Positions 6,302-13,602 of a stretch of 15,935 bases of DNA are shown piece by piece (the first letter of the stretch is position 1; each line of letters starts with the position of its first letter). The notes beneath the pieces are model-generated. The model did not search any database. It was not told the origin of the DNA and saw only the letters and a list, made by a program, of their open reading frames with translations. The position numbers were made by a program, and so were the translations under genes. Source of the DNA: JAUXFK01 sp034189035 (GTDB lineage: Bacteria; Desulfobacterota; UBA8473); the NCBI GenBank assembly GCA_034189035.1, contig JAXHVA010000096.1:1-15935 (forward strand), in the 5' to 3' direction.

Positions 6302-8302
6302 TCAACCAAGTAAACCCAATGCTTTTTCAACAATGCCATCCGCAGTGATTCCGAAGCGTTCATAGAGAACCTTATAAGGAGCGGATGCCCCAAATCGTTC
6401 GATACCCAAAACGTACCCATTGCTTCCCACATACCTGTGCCATCCCTGTGTACACCCCGCTTCTATGGCGACCCGTTTTGTTATACCTTTAGACAGCACA
6501 CTGTCACGGTAGGCCTCCGGTTGCTTTTCAAACAATTCCCATGAAGGCATGCTCACAACACGTACTCCTATTCCCTTTTCCTCTAGTTTTTGGGCCGCTT
6601 CTACGGAGAGAGACACCTCTGATCCGCTGGCTATGAACAGAAGGTCAAGTCTTCCATCGGATGCATCTTTCAGGATATATGCACCGCAATGCAGACCCTT
6701 TGCAGGTGCATATTCTTTACGATCCAAGGTGGGAAGAGCCTGCCGTGTCAAGACAAGGGCAACCGGTCCATCGCTGAAATGAAGGGCATTTCGCCAGGCC
6801 TCAGCCGTTTCATTGGCATCTGACGGTCTTATAACAGTGAGGTTGGGAATCGCCCTGAGGGCTGCGAGTTGTTCCACAGGCTGATGGGTGGGGCCGTCTT
6901 CCCCCAGACCGATACTGTCATGGGTAAAGACGTAGATTACCCGCAAGCCCATTAAAGCGGCCAGTCGTATGGAGGGACGCATATAGTCAGAAAAAACAAG
7001 AAAAGTTCCACCATATGGAATCAAACCGCGGTGTAGAGCAATACCATTAAGGATAGACCCCATACCATGCTCCCTGACTCCAAAATGGAAGTTAGATCCT
7101 TTGTATTCGTCTCTTTGAAAATACGCTTGTCCATTCATCTCCGTCTTATTTGATGGGGCAAGATCAGCGGATCCCCCGATTATATTTCCCAGGTTAGGGG
7201 CAATTGCGTTGAGCACTTTACCGGAGGCCACTCGGGTGGCCACCCCTTTTGAATCACTCGGAAATAATGGGATATCCCTGTCCCATCCATCTCTCAATTG
7301 ACCGTTTATCCATTGATCCCATTTTTTTGCCAATTCAGGATAGGTTTTGCTATAACAATGGAAAAGCTCTTCCCACTGGGTCTCCCATTTCTTTCCCTTA
7401 TCGACCGCTTTGCGAAAGTGGTTCAGTGCCTCTTTAGGGATAAAAAACAGTGAATCCAAAGGCCATCCAAGGTTCTCTTTGGTCAACTTGAGTTCATCTT
7501 CGCCCAAGGGTTCTCCATGCACATTCGCTGTGTCCTGTTTGTTGGGACTCCCATAACCGATATGTGTTCGGACTGCAATTAGAGAAGGACGATCGATAAG
7601 TACTTTTGCAGCAGTAATTGCCTCTTCTATGGCCTTGAGGTCATTTCCGTCCTCTACGCTCTGTACATGCCAGCCATAGGCCTTAAAGCGAGCATCCTGG
7701 TTTTCTGTAAAGGTGATATCCGTATCTCCTTCTATGGATATGTGATTGTCATCGTAAAGGTAGATCAGCTTTCCAAGCCCTAGGTGCCCCGCCAGAGAAG
7801 CCGCTTCATGAGAGATCCCCTCCATGAGGTCACCGTCACTGACAATGCAGTATGTGTAATGATCTACAATATCATATCCGTCACGGTTGAAATGAGCAGC
7901 CAGGAACCTCTCTGCAATCGCCATTCCCACACCGTTTGCAAATCCCTGCCCCAAAGGACCTGTTGTGGTCTCAACACCCGGAGTATGACGATACTCAGGG
8001 TGACCGGGGGTCAGGCTTCCCCACTGGCGAAAATTTTTCAGTTCTTCCAATGAAAGGTCATAGCCTGAAAGATGGAGCAGGCTATAAAGCAGCATGGAAC
8101 CATGGCCTGCAGAGAGAACAAATCTATCTCTGTCTTGCCAGTATGGATTCTTCGGGTTATGCCTTAGAAATTGAGTCCATAAAACATAGGCCATTGCTGC
8201 GGCACCCATGGGCATACCTGGATGCCCTGAGTTCGCCTTTTGTACAGAGTCTGCGCTAAGCATCCGAATCGTATTTATACATAAACTATCCAACTTTTTC
8301 AT
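6302..8302 (-). CDS. tkt: Transketolase
   Basis: A 666-residue full-length transketolase that transfers C2 ketol units between sugar phosphates in the pentose phosphate pathway, using thiamine diphosphate and Mg2+. The N-terminal domain has NSGHPGMPMGAAAMAYVLW (H27 contacts the cofactor). The ThDP motif runs from GDLMEG (157-162) to N186 in YLYDDNHIS. The middle domain has GGSADLAPSNKT, a FHFGVREHGMGSI motif with the catalytic Glu, and YGGTFLVFSDYMRPSIRLAALM. The H-rich loop HDSIGLGEDGPTHQPVEQLA is conserved. No truncation is seen. The ATG at 8302 follows a modest ggag. It is the last gene of a minus-strand run containing zwf and gnd. The gap to the upstream gene (113 bp) holds a repeat remnant, so it may have its own promoter. 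Confidence 0.97.
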   Translation of the reverse strand: MKKLDSLCINTIRMLSADSVQKANSGHPGMPMGAAAMAYVLWTQFLRHNPKNPYWQDRDRFVLSAGHGSMLLYSLLHLSGYDLSLEELKNFRQWGSLTPGHPEYRHTPGVETTTGPLGQGFANGVGMAIAERFLAAHFNRDGYDIVDHYTYCIVSDGDLMEGISHEAASLAGHLGLGKLIYLYDDNHISIEGDTDITFTENQDARFKAYGWHVQSVEDGNDLKAIEEAITAAKVLIDRPSLIAVRTHIGYGSPNKQDTANVHGEPLGEDELKLTKENLGWPLDSLFFIPKEALNHFRKAVDKGKKWETQWEELFHCYSKTYPELAKKWDQWINGQLRDGWDRDIPLFPSDSKGVATRVASGKVLNAIAPNLGNIIGGSADLAPSNKTEMNGQAYFQRDEYKGSNFHFGVREHGMGSILNGIALHRGLIPYGGTFLVFSDYMRPSIRLAALMGLRVIYVFTHDSIGLGEDGPTHQPVEQLAALRAIPNLTVIRPSDANETAEAWRNALHFSDGPVALVLTRQALPTLDRKEYAPAKGLHCGAYILKDASDGRLDLLFIASGSEVSLSVEAAQKLEEKGIGVRVVSMPSWELFEKQPEAYRDSVLSKGITKRVAIEAGCTQGWHRYVGSNGYVLGIERFGASAPYKVLYERFGITADGIVEKALGLLG

Positions 8303-8357
8303 CGTTCTCTTTTCTACTCCTTTTAAATTTTAATGACTATTGACTTCGCTCAGCAAA

Positions 8358-8411
8358 GGCGGTCACATTTATAACGCGTGCAACTTATCTGAGCAGTGTA
8401 GTGAGCGTTAA
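8358..8411 (+). repeat. Diverged half copy of the 1635-1846 palindrome
   Basis: ggcggtcacatttataacgc at 8358-8377 resembles 1647-1667 (ggtggtcaaattttaatgcg), and tagtgagcgttaa at 8399-8411 is identical to 1685-1697. In between, tctgag is also shared. The inner arm order is the same, with a few extra bases here. The partner arm is missing, so this looks like one decayed arm of the same element family, placed in the gap between tkt and the VTT membrane protein gene and ending 4 bp before the latter's stop. Confidence 0.55.
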
Positions 8412-8415
8412 CCCA

Positions 8416-9111
8416 CTATCGCTCCCCTTTGATCTTCTTTATAATCTTCGGAATAAAGAATGAAAAGATAAAGAGGGCTACAGAAAAGATGATCTTGAAA
8501 GAAACCAACTGTCTTAAATCACCAGAGGTCCAAACCTCTTTAACTGTCCCTATAAAGAAGGTGAAGATAAAGGTCCCAACAATAATACCGAGGGCTGTGC
8601 CAAAAAAATAATCCCAGAAGCGGACTTTGGTAAGGCCCATACCAAAGTTCATCGGCGTAAAGGGGAAATAGACGAGCCGTAAATAGAGTACTGTTGCAAA
8701 CCCTTTTCGTTCTATGAGGTTATCATATCTCTCCAATCGATCTTTGATCAGGGATTTAGCAAACTCCCGTCCCAATGTACGTCCGATAAAAAATGCACTA
8801 CTTGCTCCCAACATAGCCCCTACCCATACATAGGCAAATCCCCAATATGCCCCGAACATCGCAGCACCCAAGCCAGTCAGCAGGGTGCCGGGTATGAACA
8901 AGCATATACCCAATGCATAGACCAGTATAAAAGCAAAAGGGGCCCATTTACCGGCCGCGTCCATAAATCCTCCCAATGTCTGGGCAGTAAGGTAACCTTT
9001 TACAGGCGTAAATCGAACCACGTAAATAGCCGTGATAATAAAGGCTATAAGAATGAACGGCTTTACCAGAGATTTCCTCCTATTTACCGGTGTTTTTACC
9101 GGTTCTTCCAT
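8416..9111 (-). CDS. TVP38/TMEM64 (VTT/DedA-type) membrane protein
   Basis: A 231-residue integral membrane protein. A first hydrophobic segment (FILIAFIITAIYVVRF) is followed by an APFAFILVYALGICLFIPGT segment. The conserved VTT core is LTGLGAAMFGAYWGFAYVWVGAMLGASSAFFIGRTLGREF, where the Gly-rich re-entrant region and a basic motif after it are typical. Two more membrane spans (WDYFFGTALGIIVGTFIFTF and KIIFSVALFIFSFFIPK) precede a lysine-rich cytoplasmic tail. Relatives act in lipid scrambling or transport. The start ATG 9111 is preferred because gggag lies just upstream; an in-frame TTG at 9123 lacks a ribosome site. In other bacteria VTT proteins are often found beside or fused to Lpd/MerA-like flavoproteins, and this run contains one. 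Confidence 0.9.
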   Translation of the reverse strand: MEEPVKTPVNRRKSLVKPFILIAFIITAIYVVRFTPVKGYLTAQTLGGFMDAAGKWAPFAFILVYALGICLFIPGTLLTGLGAAMFGAYWGFAYVWVGAMLGASSAFFIGRTLGREFAKSLIKDRLERYDNLIERKGFATVLYLRLVYFPFTPMNFGMGLTKVRFWDYFFGTALGIIVGTFIFTFFIGTVKEVWTSGDLRQLVSFKIIFSVALFIFSFFIPKIIKKIKGER

Positions 9112-9160
9112 TTTTTCTCCCAAACATATGACCTATACTGAAATGTGAACTGACTTTTAT

Positions 9161-9341
9161 ACAAAAGAAAATTTCCTTTTAGCGGTCATGAAAAAGTTTT
9201 TTGTCATCAGTCTTGGCGAAGTAGAAGATTATCGATTTCAGCTGTTTGAGCCTCATTGGGCGAGTTTTGAAATCGTCTGGAGCAAGCCTTCGACTTATAA
9301 AAAAATATTCTGGACAAAGCGAAAAAGGATTTTTCTTTTGT
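9161..9341 (+). repeat. Inverted-repeat-bounded unit overlapping a 55-codon ORF
   Basis: acaaaagaaaatttcc (9161-9176) at one end and ggatttttcttttgt (9327-9341) at the other form an imperfect inverted repeat of about 15 bp (acaaaagaaaa plus a near-match tcc). The enclosed sequence contains most of a small plus-strand ORF. The left 43 nt recur at 1880-1922. Recurrence and terminal repeats suggest a small mobile or dispersed element lying between two minus-strand genes. A duplication at its borders was not found. Confidence 0.5.
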
Positions 9342-9355
9342 GCAACAGCCCCTAG
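9188..9355 (+). CDS. Small 55-residue ORF in a repeat unit, function unknown
   Basis: The frame starts MKKFFVISLGEVEDYRFQLF, continues EPHWASFEIVWSKP and ends KRKRIFLLCNSP. It is rich in aromatic residues (three Trp, seven or more Phe) and basic near the C-terminus; no signal peptide or clear membrane span is seen. The ATG lacks a good ribosome site (agcgg about 5 nt upstream), so translation is uncertain. A truncated minus-strand copy at 1880-1922 keeps the leader and first eight or so codons with mostly conservative changes (K to R) but has lost the ATG. It may be a real small protein spread by a repeat, or a repeat that happens to be open. I do not recognise a family. Confidence 0.35.
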   Translation: MKKFFVISLGEVEDYRFQLFEPHWASFEIVWSKPSTYKKIFWTKRKRIFLLCNSP

Positions 9356-9422
9356 ATATCTGATTCTTCTTCTATCATATAAGGATGATGAAGTCCATAC
9401 TTAACAAAGTCATAATCCATTT

Positions 9423-10976
9423 TTAGACACATCGATTGAAATCCATCAGCGGCGTCGGGCACCAATTTCCTGCTTTATAGAATTGGAGACTCCGCGCTCT
9501 GTCTTCGCAGTTTTCACATGCGAATAAAATGGGTGTCAAAAAAGCCCAGCAAAGTTCTACACCATCTTGTCGCCAAAAGAGCATCTGATCCCCCAGCATA
9601 CAGTCTAAAAGTACTTTTTCATATGCATCGAGTCTAGGACCTGTATAGTTCTGATGATAATCAAAGTCTATGGCTACGGATCTCAAATAGACCCTTGCAC
9701 CCGGATTCTTGGTCTGAAATACCATTGATATCTTTTCATCAGGATAGATACCGAGAACGACCCGATTGGCTGTAATGCTTTCCCCGATCACATTTCGAAA
9801 CATAGAATGGGGAATCCCCTTAAATTGAATTGCGATTTCAGTCAGCTTTCTTGCCAGTCTCTTTCCTGAGTTGAGGTAGAATGGAACACCCTGCCAACGC
9901 CAATTATCGATGAAGACCTTTATCATGGCAAAGGTAGGTGTAAGGGAATCTGGGCGAACACCTGGCTCTTCCCTATAACCGGGAACCTCTTTTCCGTCAA
10001 TGATACCTGCGCTGTTCTGTCCAAGTACCAGGTGCTCCTGGAGGTTTTCAAGGGGAAAAGGCCTGAGGGATCTGTAGACCTTTACCTTTTCGTCTCGCAC
10101 ACGATCCGCCTCAAAGATGGAGGGAGGCTCCATTGTTACCAGGGCCAGGAGCTGCATCATATGGTTTTGAAACATGTCTCTGAGAACACCTGCCTGTTCA
10201 TAATACCCTGACCGGTGTTCCACGCCGAGAGTCTCAGCAGAGGTTATGCTCACATGATCGATATAACGCCTGTTCCAGATGGGTTCAAATATTTCATTGG
10301 CAAAACGGAAGATCAAGATATTCTGAACTGTCTCTTTTGCCAGGTAATGATCGATCCTGAATATCTGATGTTCCTCAAAATGCTTATGAAGTGAACGGTC
10401 TAGGTCTATAGCTGTATCGAGGTCTCTGCCGAAAGGCTTTTCTACTACTATTCGAGACCAGCCATTCTCATCGTTCTTTTCTGCTGAAAGCCCTGCTTCC
10501 CCAAGCATCCGTGAAGTTGGCTGATAGAGAATAGGAGGGATGGCCAAGTAAAAGACCCTGTTCCCCTCTGTTTTAAACCTTTTATCCAAGGCCTTCAGCG
10601 ACTCACTCAAGGCCTTGAAAGAGGAGGGTTCCTCATAATCGATCGCCTGATAGTGTAAATGTCTCGAAAAATTCCGCCAATTCGTTTTATTCATTTTGTC
10701 TACACCCCAAAGGGCCTTTTTCATCTTATCCCTGAACTCCTGATTATCCATCTTCGTACGGGCACACCCAACGATTACAAACGGATCAGGCAACCCGTTA
10801 TTAACGAAGAGAGTAAAAATGGCCGGAATAAGCTTCCTGGAGGTTAGATCTCCTGATGCTCCCAAGATAACGATCATACAGGGATCCGGAACCCTTGGGA
10901 TCAGACAAGACTCAAAAGGGATATTCAAATCCAGGGTTTTTGTCTCAGCTCTCATGGGCTTATCATTCACTTGCAT
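9423..10976 (-). CDS. zwf: Glucose-6-phosphate 1-dehydrogenase
   Basis: A 517-residue enzyme of normal length that oxidises glucose-6-phosphate to 6-phosphogluconolactone with reduction of NAD(P)+, the entry step of the oxidative pentose phosphate pathway. The nucleotide-binding motif GASGDLTSRKL lies at 39-49, EKPFG at 179-183, and the substrate motif RIDHYLAKE at 207-215. The catalytic base His is H272 in RDMFQNHMMQ, 62 residues after H210 as in well-studied relatives. The start ATG 10976 follows aggagggg about 11 nt away; an internal ATG at 10955 is possible. gnd lies 27 bp upstream on the same strand, so the two are very likely co-transcribed. Cofactor preference cannot be decided by eye. 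Confidence 0.97.
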   Translation of the reverse strand: MQVNDKPMRAETKTLDLNIPFESCLIPRVPDPCMIVILGASGDLTSRKLIPAIFTLFVNNGLPDPFVIVGCARTKMDNQEFRDKMKKALWGVDKMNKTNWRNFSRHLHYQAIDYEEPSSFKALSESLKALDKRFKTEGNRVFYLAIPPILYQPTSRMLGEAGLSAEKNDENGWSRIVVEKPFGRDLDTAIDLDRSLHKHFEEHQIFRIDHYLAKETVQNILIFRFANEIFEPIWNRRYIDHVSITSAETLGVEHRSGYYEQAGVLRDMFQNHMMQLLALVTMEPPSIFEADRVRDEKVKVYRSLRPFPLENLQEHLVLGQNSAGIIDGKEVPGYREEPGVRPDSLTPTFAMIKVFIDNWRWQGVPFYLNSGKRLARKLTEIAIQFKGIPHSMFRNVIGESITANRVVLGIYPDEKISMVFQTKNPGARVYLRSVAIDFDYHQNYTGPRLDAYEKVLLDCMLGDQMLFWRQDGVELCWAFLTPILFACENCEDRARSLQFYKAGNWCPTPLMDFNRCV

Positions 10977-11003
10977 TTGAGTTATCCCCTCCTGAAAGGT
11001 GTT

Positions 11004-11915
11004 TTACTTCTTATCCGCACGAGCAACCACATGCCCCCCAAACTCTCGTCTTAGAGCTGCCACGAGCCGGTCTGAAAAGGGGTCCTGTTTTTTGGAACGG
11101 AATCTACGCATCAAAGAGAGAGTGATTACCGGAGCAGATACTCCGCTATCTATTGCCTGTTGAACCGTCCACCTCCCTTCTCCAGAATCCTCTATAACCC
11201 CTCGGATATCAGAGAGTTTTTCATCCTTTATAAAAGCATACACAGCGAGTTCCAAAAGCCATGAACGCACGACACTTCCCTGATTCCACAGCTGAGAAAT
11301 TTCAGCATAATTGAAGGACTCGGCATAAGGAGAGGCCTCGAGGATTTCAAATCCTTCACCATAGGCCTGCATCATGCCGTATTCGATGCCATTATGGACC
11401 ATCTTCACAAAATGACCGGCCCCGGTTGCACCGCAGTAGAGATAGCCATCTTTCGGTGCTAAATCCTTCAATATGGGCTCAATATACTCATAGGTCTCAT
11501 TTGAGCCTCCAGCCATCAAACAATACCCCGCTTCAAGCCCCCATATCCCTCCACTTACGCCTACATCCATGAACCGGATATCATTCTCCGCCAGGCTATG
11601 CGCCCGACGAATATCATCTTTATAATACGTATTTCCACCATCAATAACAATATCATCTGGAAAGAGAAGCCCCTTAAGCTCAGAGATATACTCATCCACA
11701 ACAGGACCGGCCGGCAGCATCATCCATACAACCCGAGGTGCTAAGAGTTTCTCAACCAGATCAGCAAGGGAGTAAACCCCTATTGCTCCATCCTTGACCA
11801 ACTGGTCTGTCTTTTCTGATGTCCGGTTATAGACAAGTACCTTGTTCCCTCCTCGTAACAGACGTTTTGCCATATTCATTCCCATTCGCCCTAAACCGAT
11901 CATAGCGATTTGCAT
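11004..11915 (-). CDS. gnd: 6-phosphogluconate dehydrogenase, decarboxylating, short form
   Basis: A 303-residue protein, the short (about 300) form often called NAD+-dependent GndA/YqeC-like rather than the 470-residue classical form. It converts 6-phosphogluconate to ribulose-5-phosphate and CO2. The Rossmann motif is GLGRMG (7-12), the substrate strand VIDGGNTYY lies near 90-98, SGG at 121-123, and the catalytic K171 and N175 are in GAGHFVKMVHNGIEYG with E178. The C-terminal EDSGEGRWTVQQAI and SLMRRFRSK segments are family-typical. ATG 11915 is chosen because aaaggaggag sits 4-5 nt upstream; the frame extends upstream to 11960 but would overlap the preceding gene. It lies 37 bp after the flavoprotein gene and 27 bp before zwf, consistent with one operon. 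Confidence 0.96.
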   Translation of the reverse strand: MQIAMIGLGRMGMNMAKRLLRGGNKVLVYNRTSEKTDQLVKDGAIGVYSLADLVEKLLAPRVVWMMLPAGPVVDEYISELKGLLFPDDIVIDGGNTYYKDDIRRAHSLAENDIRFMDVGVSGGIWGLEAGYCLMAGGSNETYEYIEPILKDLAPKDGYLYCGATGAGHFVKMVHNGIEYGMMQAYGEGFEILEASPYAESFNYAEISQLWNQGSVVRSWLLELAVYAFIKDEKLSDIRGVIEDSGEGRWTVQQAIDSGVSAPVITLSLMRRFRSKKQDPFSDRLVAALRREFGGHVVARADKK

Positions 11916-11952
11916 CTTCTCCTCCTTTGTGTAACCTTGGATTCCCAAATTC

Positions 11953-13401
11953 TCACTCACATGCCCTGCCCTTCAGATGAAAGAAAAACTTGAGACCTTT
12001 TTGAACCTTGCTTGAGAATATCTTGGGTGAAAAATACGTGCCTGCAACACGCTTATTGATCTCTCCCAACGTGGGATACGGGTGTACTGCTGAGGCAAGG
12101 GTTGAGAGCTTAACCTTCCCTGCCAATATTGCAACCCATTCGTTAATCAGCTCTCCTGCATGGGGTCCCAAGATCTGAACACCAATGGGCTTTTCATTTT
12201 TGCCGAGGATCATCTTAATCTTGCCCACCCTTTCACCTTCTGCCAGACTCCTGTCGTTGTCTTTGAACTCCTCTATCCACATAGAATACTCTATACCTGC
12301 GGCTTTGGCTGCTTCCTCATTCATCCCTATGCTTGCAAGTTCAGGGTCTGTATACGTGCACCAAGGAAGGAAGGTGTAAGTGGCCTTTCTCGGCAGATGG
12401 AAGATCGCATTGCTCAGTACAATACCCCCTTCGTAACCTGCTGCGTGCGTAAATTGATAGGCTCCAGTGACATCACCAGCAGCGTATATATGCTTCTTTG
12501 TTGTCTTCATCCTGGTGTCAACTTCTATGCCATTTTTATCGAACGCAACGCCAATCCCTTCGAGACCCAATCCCTTTACATTGGGTTCTCTTCCCATTGC
12601 AATGAGAATCCTCTCTGCCTTGATGCGAATCTCTTTGCCATCTTTTTTCTTTATAAGAACCTCTCTTTCGCTTCCATGGTCATATGTACGGATAACAGAT
12701 GCGTTCATATAAAATACTACGCCCTCTGAGTACAAGACATTCATCAGGGTATCTGCCATATCCTTGTCTTCTTTCGTCAATATCTGGCCACTTCTTTGAA
12801 CGACAAAAACCTCTGTCCCAAGACGATTGAAGGCCTGGGCCATCTCTGCAGCGATAGGGCCTGCGCCTAAGATGATCATAGATTTTGGCAGTTTATCAAG
12901 GGAAAAGATCTCTTTATTGGTGATAAAGGGGGTTTTATCGAGACCTTCTATCTGCGGAATACCGGGTGATGATCCTGTAGCGATCAACCATGTCTTTGCT
13001 GAATATCTATTCCCATTCAATTTTACAACGTGTTCATCTATAAAGGCAGGGCTGCCGAATTTCACTTTTGCACCTAGTTTGCAAAATCTTTCCTCAGAAT
13101 CGTGTTTTTGGATTGTAAAGATAACAGTTTGGATCCTTTTCACCACATCCTTGAACTCTACCAAAGGCACATCCGCCTGAGGAAGGCCAAACGCATCTCC
13201 GTTTTTCATCATGTAATAGACATTAGCCGTTTTAATAAGCGTCTTGCTGGGGACACACCCAAAATGGAGGCAGTCTCCGCCCAGTTCTTTCTCTTTCTCA
13301 ATGAGGAGCGTTTTCGCTCCCAATTGCGCTGCACCGGCTGTAACGGTCAGACCGGCTGCCCCCCCGCCTATGACACCCATATCATAATCATAGTTTATCA
13401 T
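11953..13401 (-). CDS. Pyridine nucleotide-disulfide oxidoreductase, Lpd/MerA-like
   Basis: A 482-residue class I flavoprotein disulfide reductase. The FAD motif GGGAAG is at 12-17, the redox disulfide is C44/C49 in GGDCLHFGCVPSKT, the NAD(P)H motif GAGPIAAE is at 179-186, and the second FAD motif IYAAGDVTGAYQFTHAA precedes the dimer domain. HPYPTLGE (440-447) supplies the C-terminal His-Glu pair of dihydrolipoamide dehydrogenase-like enzymes. It lacks the N-terminal metal-binding domain and the C-terminal Cys-Cys of true mercuric reductase, so that name should not be used. No lipoyl enzyme gene is adjacent, so the disulfide substrate is unknown. ATG 13401 follows gaggggg. It is the first gene of the pentose phosphate run and may draw on the NAD(P)H those enzymes make. 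Confidence 0.9.
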   Translation of the reverse strand: MINYDYDMGVIGGGAAGLTVTAGAAQLGAKTLLIEKEKELGGDCLHFGCVPSKTLIKTANVYYMMKNGDAFGLPQADVPLVEFKDVVKRIQTVIFTIQKHDSEERFCKLGAKVKFGSPAFIDEHVVKLNGNRYSAKTWLIATGSSPGIPQIEGLDKTPFITNKEIFSLDKLPKSMIILGAGPIAAEMAQAFNRLGTEVFVVQRSGQILTKEDKDMADTLMNVLYSEGVVFYMNASVIRTYDHGSEREVLIKKKDGKEIRIKAERILIAMGREPNVKGLGLEGIGVAFDKNGIEVDTRMKTTKKHIYAAGDVTGAYQFTHAAGYEGGIVLSNAIFHLPRKATYTFLPWCTYTDPELASIGMNEEAAKAAGIEYSMWIEEFKDNDRSLAEGERVGKIKMILGKNEKPIGVQILGPHAGELINEWVAILAGKVKLSTLASAVHPYPTLGEINKRVAGTYFSPKIFSSKVQKGLKFFFHLKGRACE

Positions 13402-13461
13402 ATAATACCCCCTCTGATGAACTCATCTTTTATTTATTTAAATAAACTAATATTTTAATAA

Positions 13462-13490
13462 ACTATAGACGATTTCTTAAAAAAATGAAA
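13462..13490 (-). promoter_or_regulatory. Possible promoter of the flavoprotein-gnd-zwf run
   Basis: On the minus strand TTTCAT (13490-13485) and TATAGT (13467-13462) are spaced by 17 bp, about 60 bp upstream of the first gene. The -10 is a fair match and the -35 weak. The whole 13402-13602 gap is very AT-rich, so other sites are possible. Confidence 0.3.
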
Positions 13491-13535
13491 TCCTCTTTTT
13501 GCAGTATATATGGGAAGTAAAATATAAAATAATAT

Positions 13536-13564
13536 TTGACATAAAAAATGTAATATGGCAAATA
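13536..13564 (+). promoter_or_regulatory. Possible promoter of the YihY-like gene
   Basis: A perfect -35 TTGACA (13536-13541) lies 61 bp before the start codon. At 17-bp spacing the -10 position is only caaata; TACAAT at 13568-13573 is a better box but at too wide a spacing (26 bp). A plausible but incomplete sigma70 promoter. Confidence 0.3.
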
Positions 13565-13602
13565 AGATACAATACTTGATCTGAAAAAACAGAGGGCCTT
13601 TC

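Noticed and set aside
12160..12729. Long plus-strand frame of 189 codons inside the flavoprotein gene
   Set aside because: Antisense to a well-supported enzyme; the translation has no recognisable domain and looks like a shadow of the coding strand.
11953..13401. Naming the flavoprotein mercuric reductase
   Set aside because: It lacks the N-terminal metal domain and C-terminal Cys-Cys pair, and no mer regulator or transporter is nearby.
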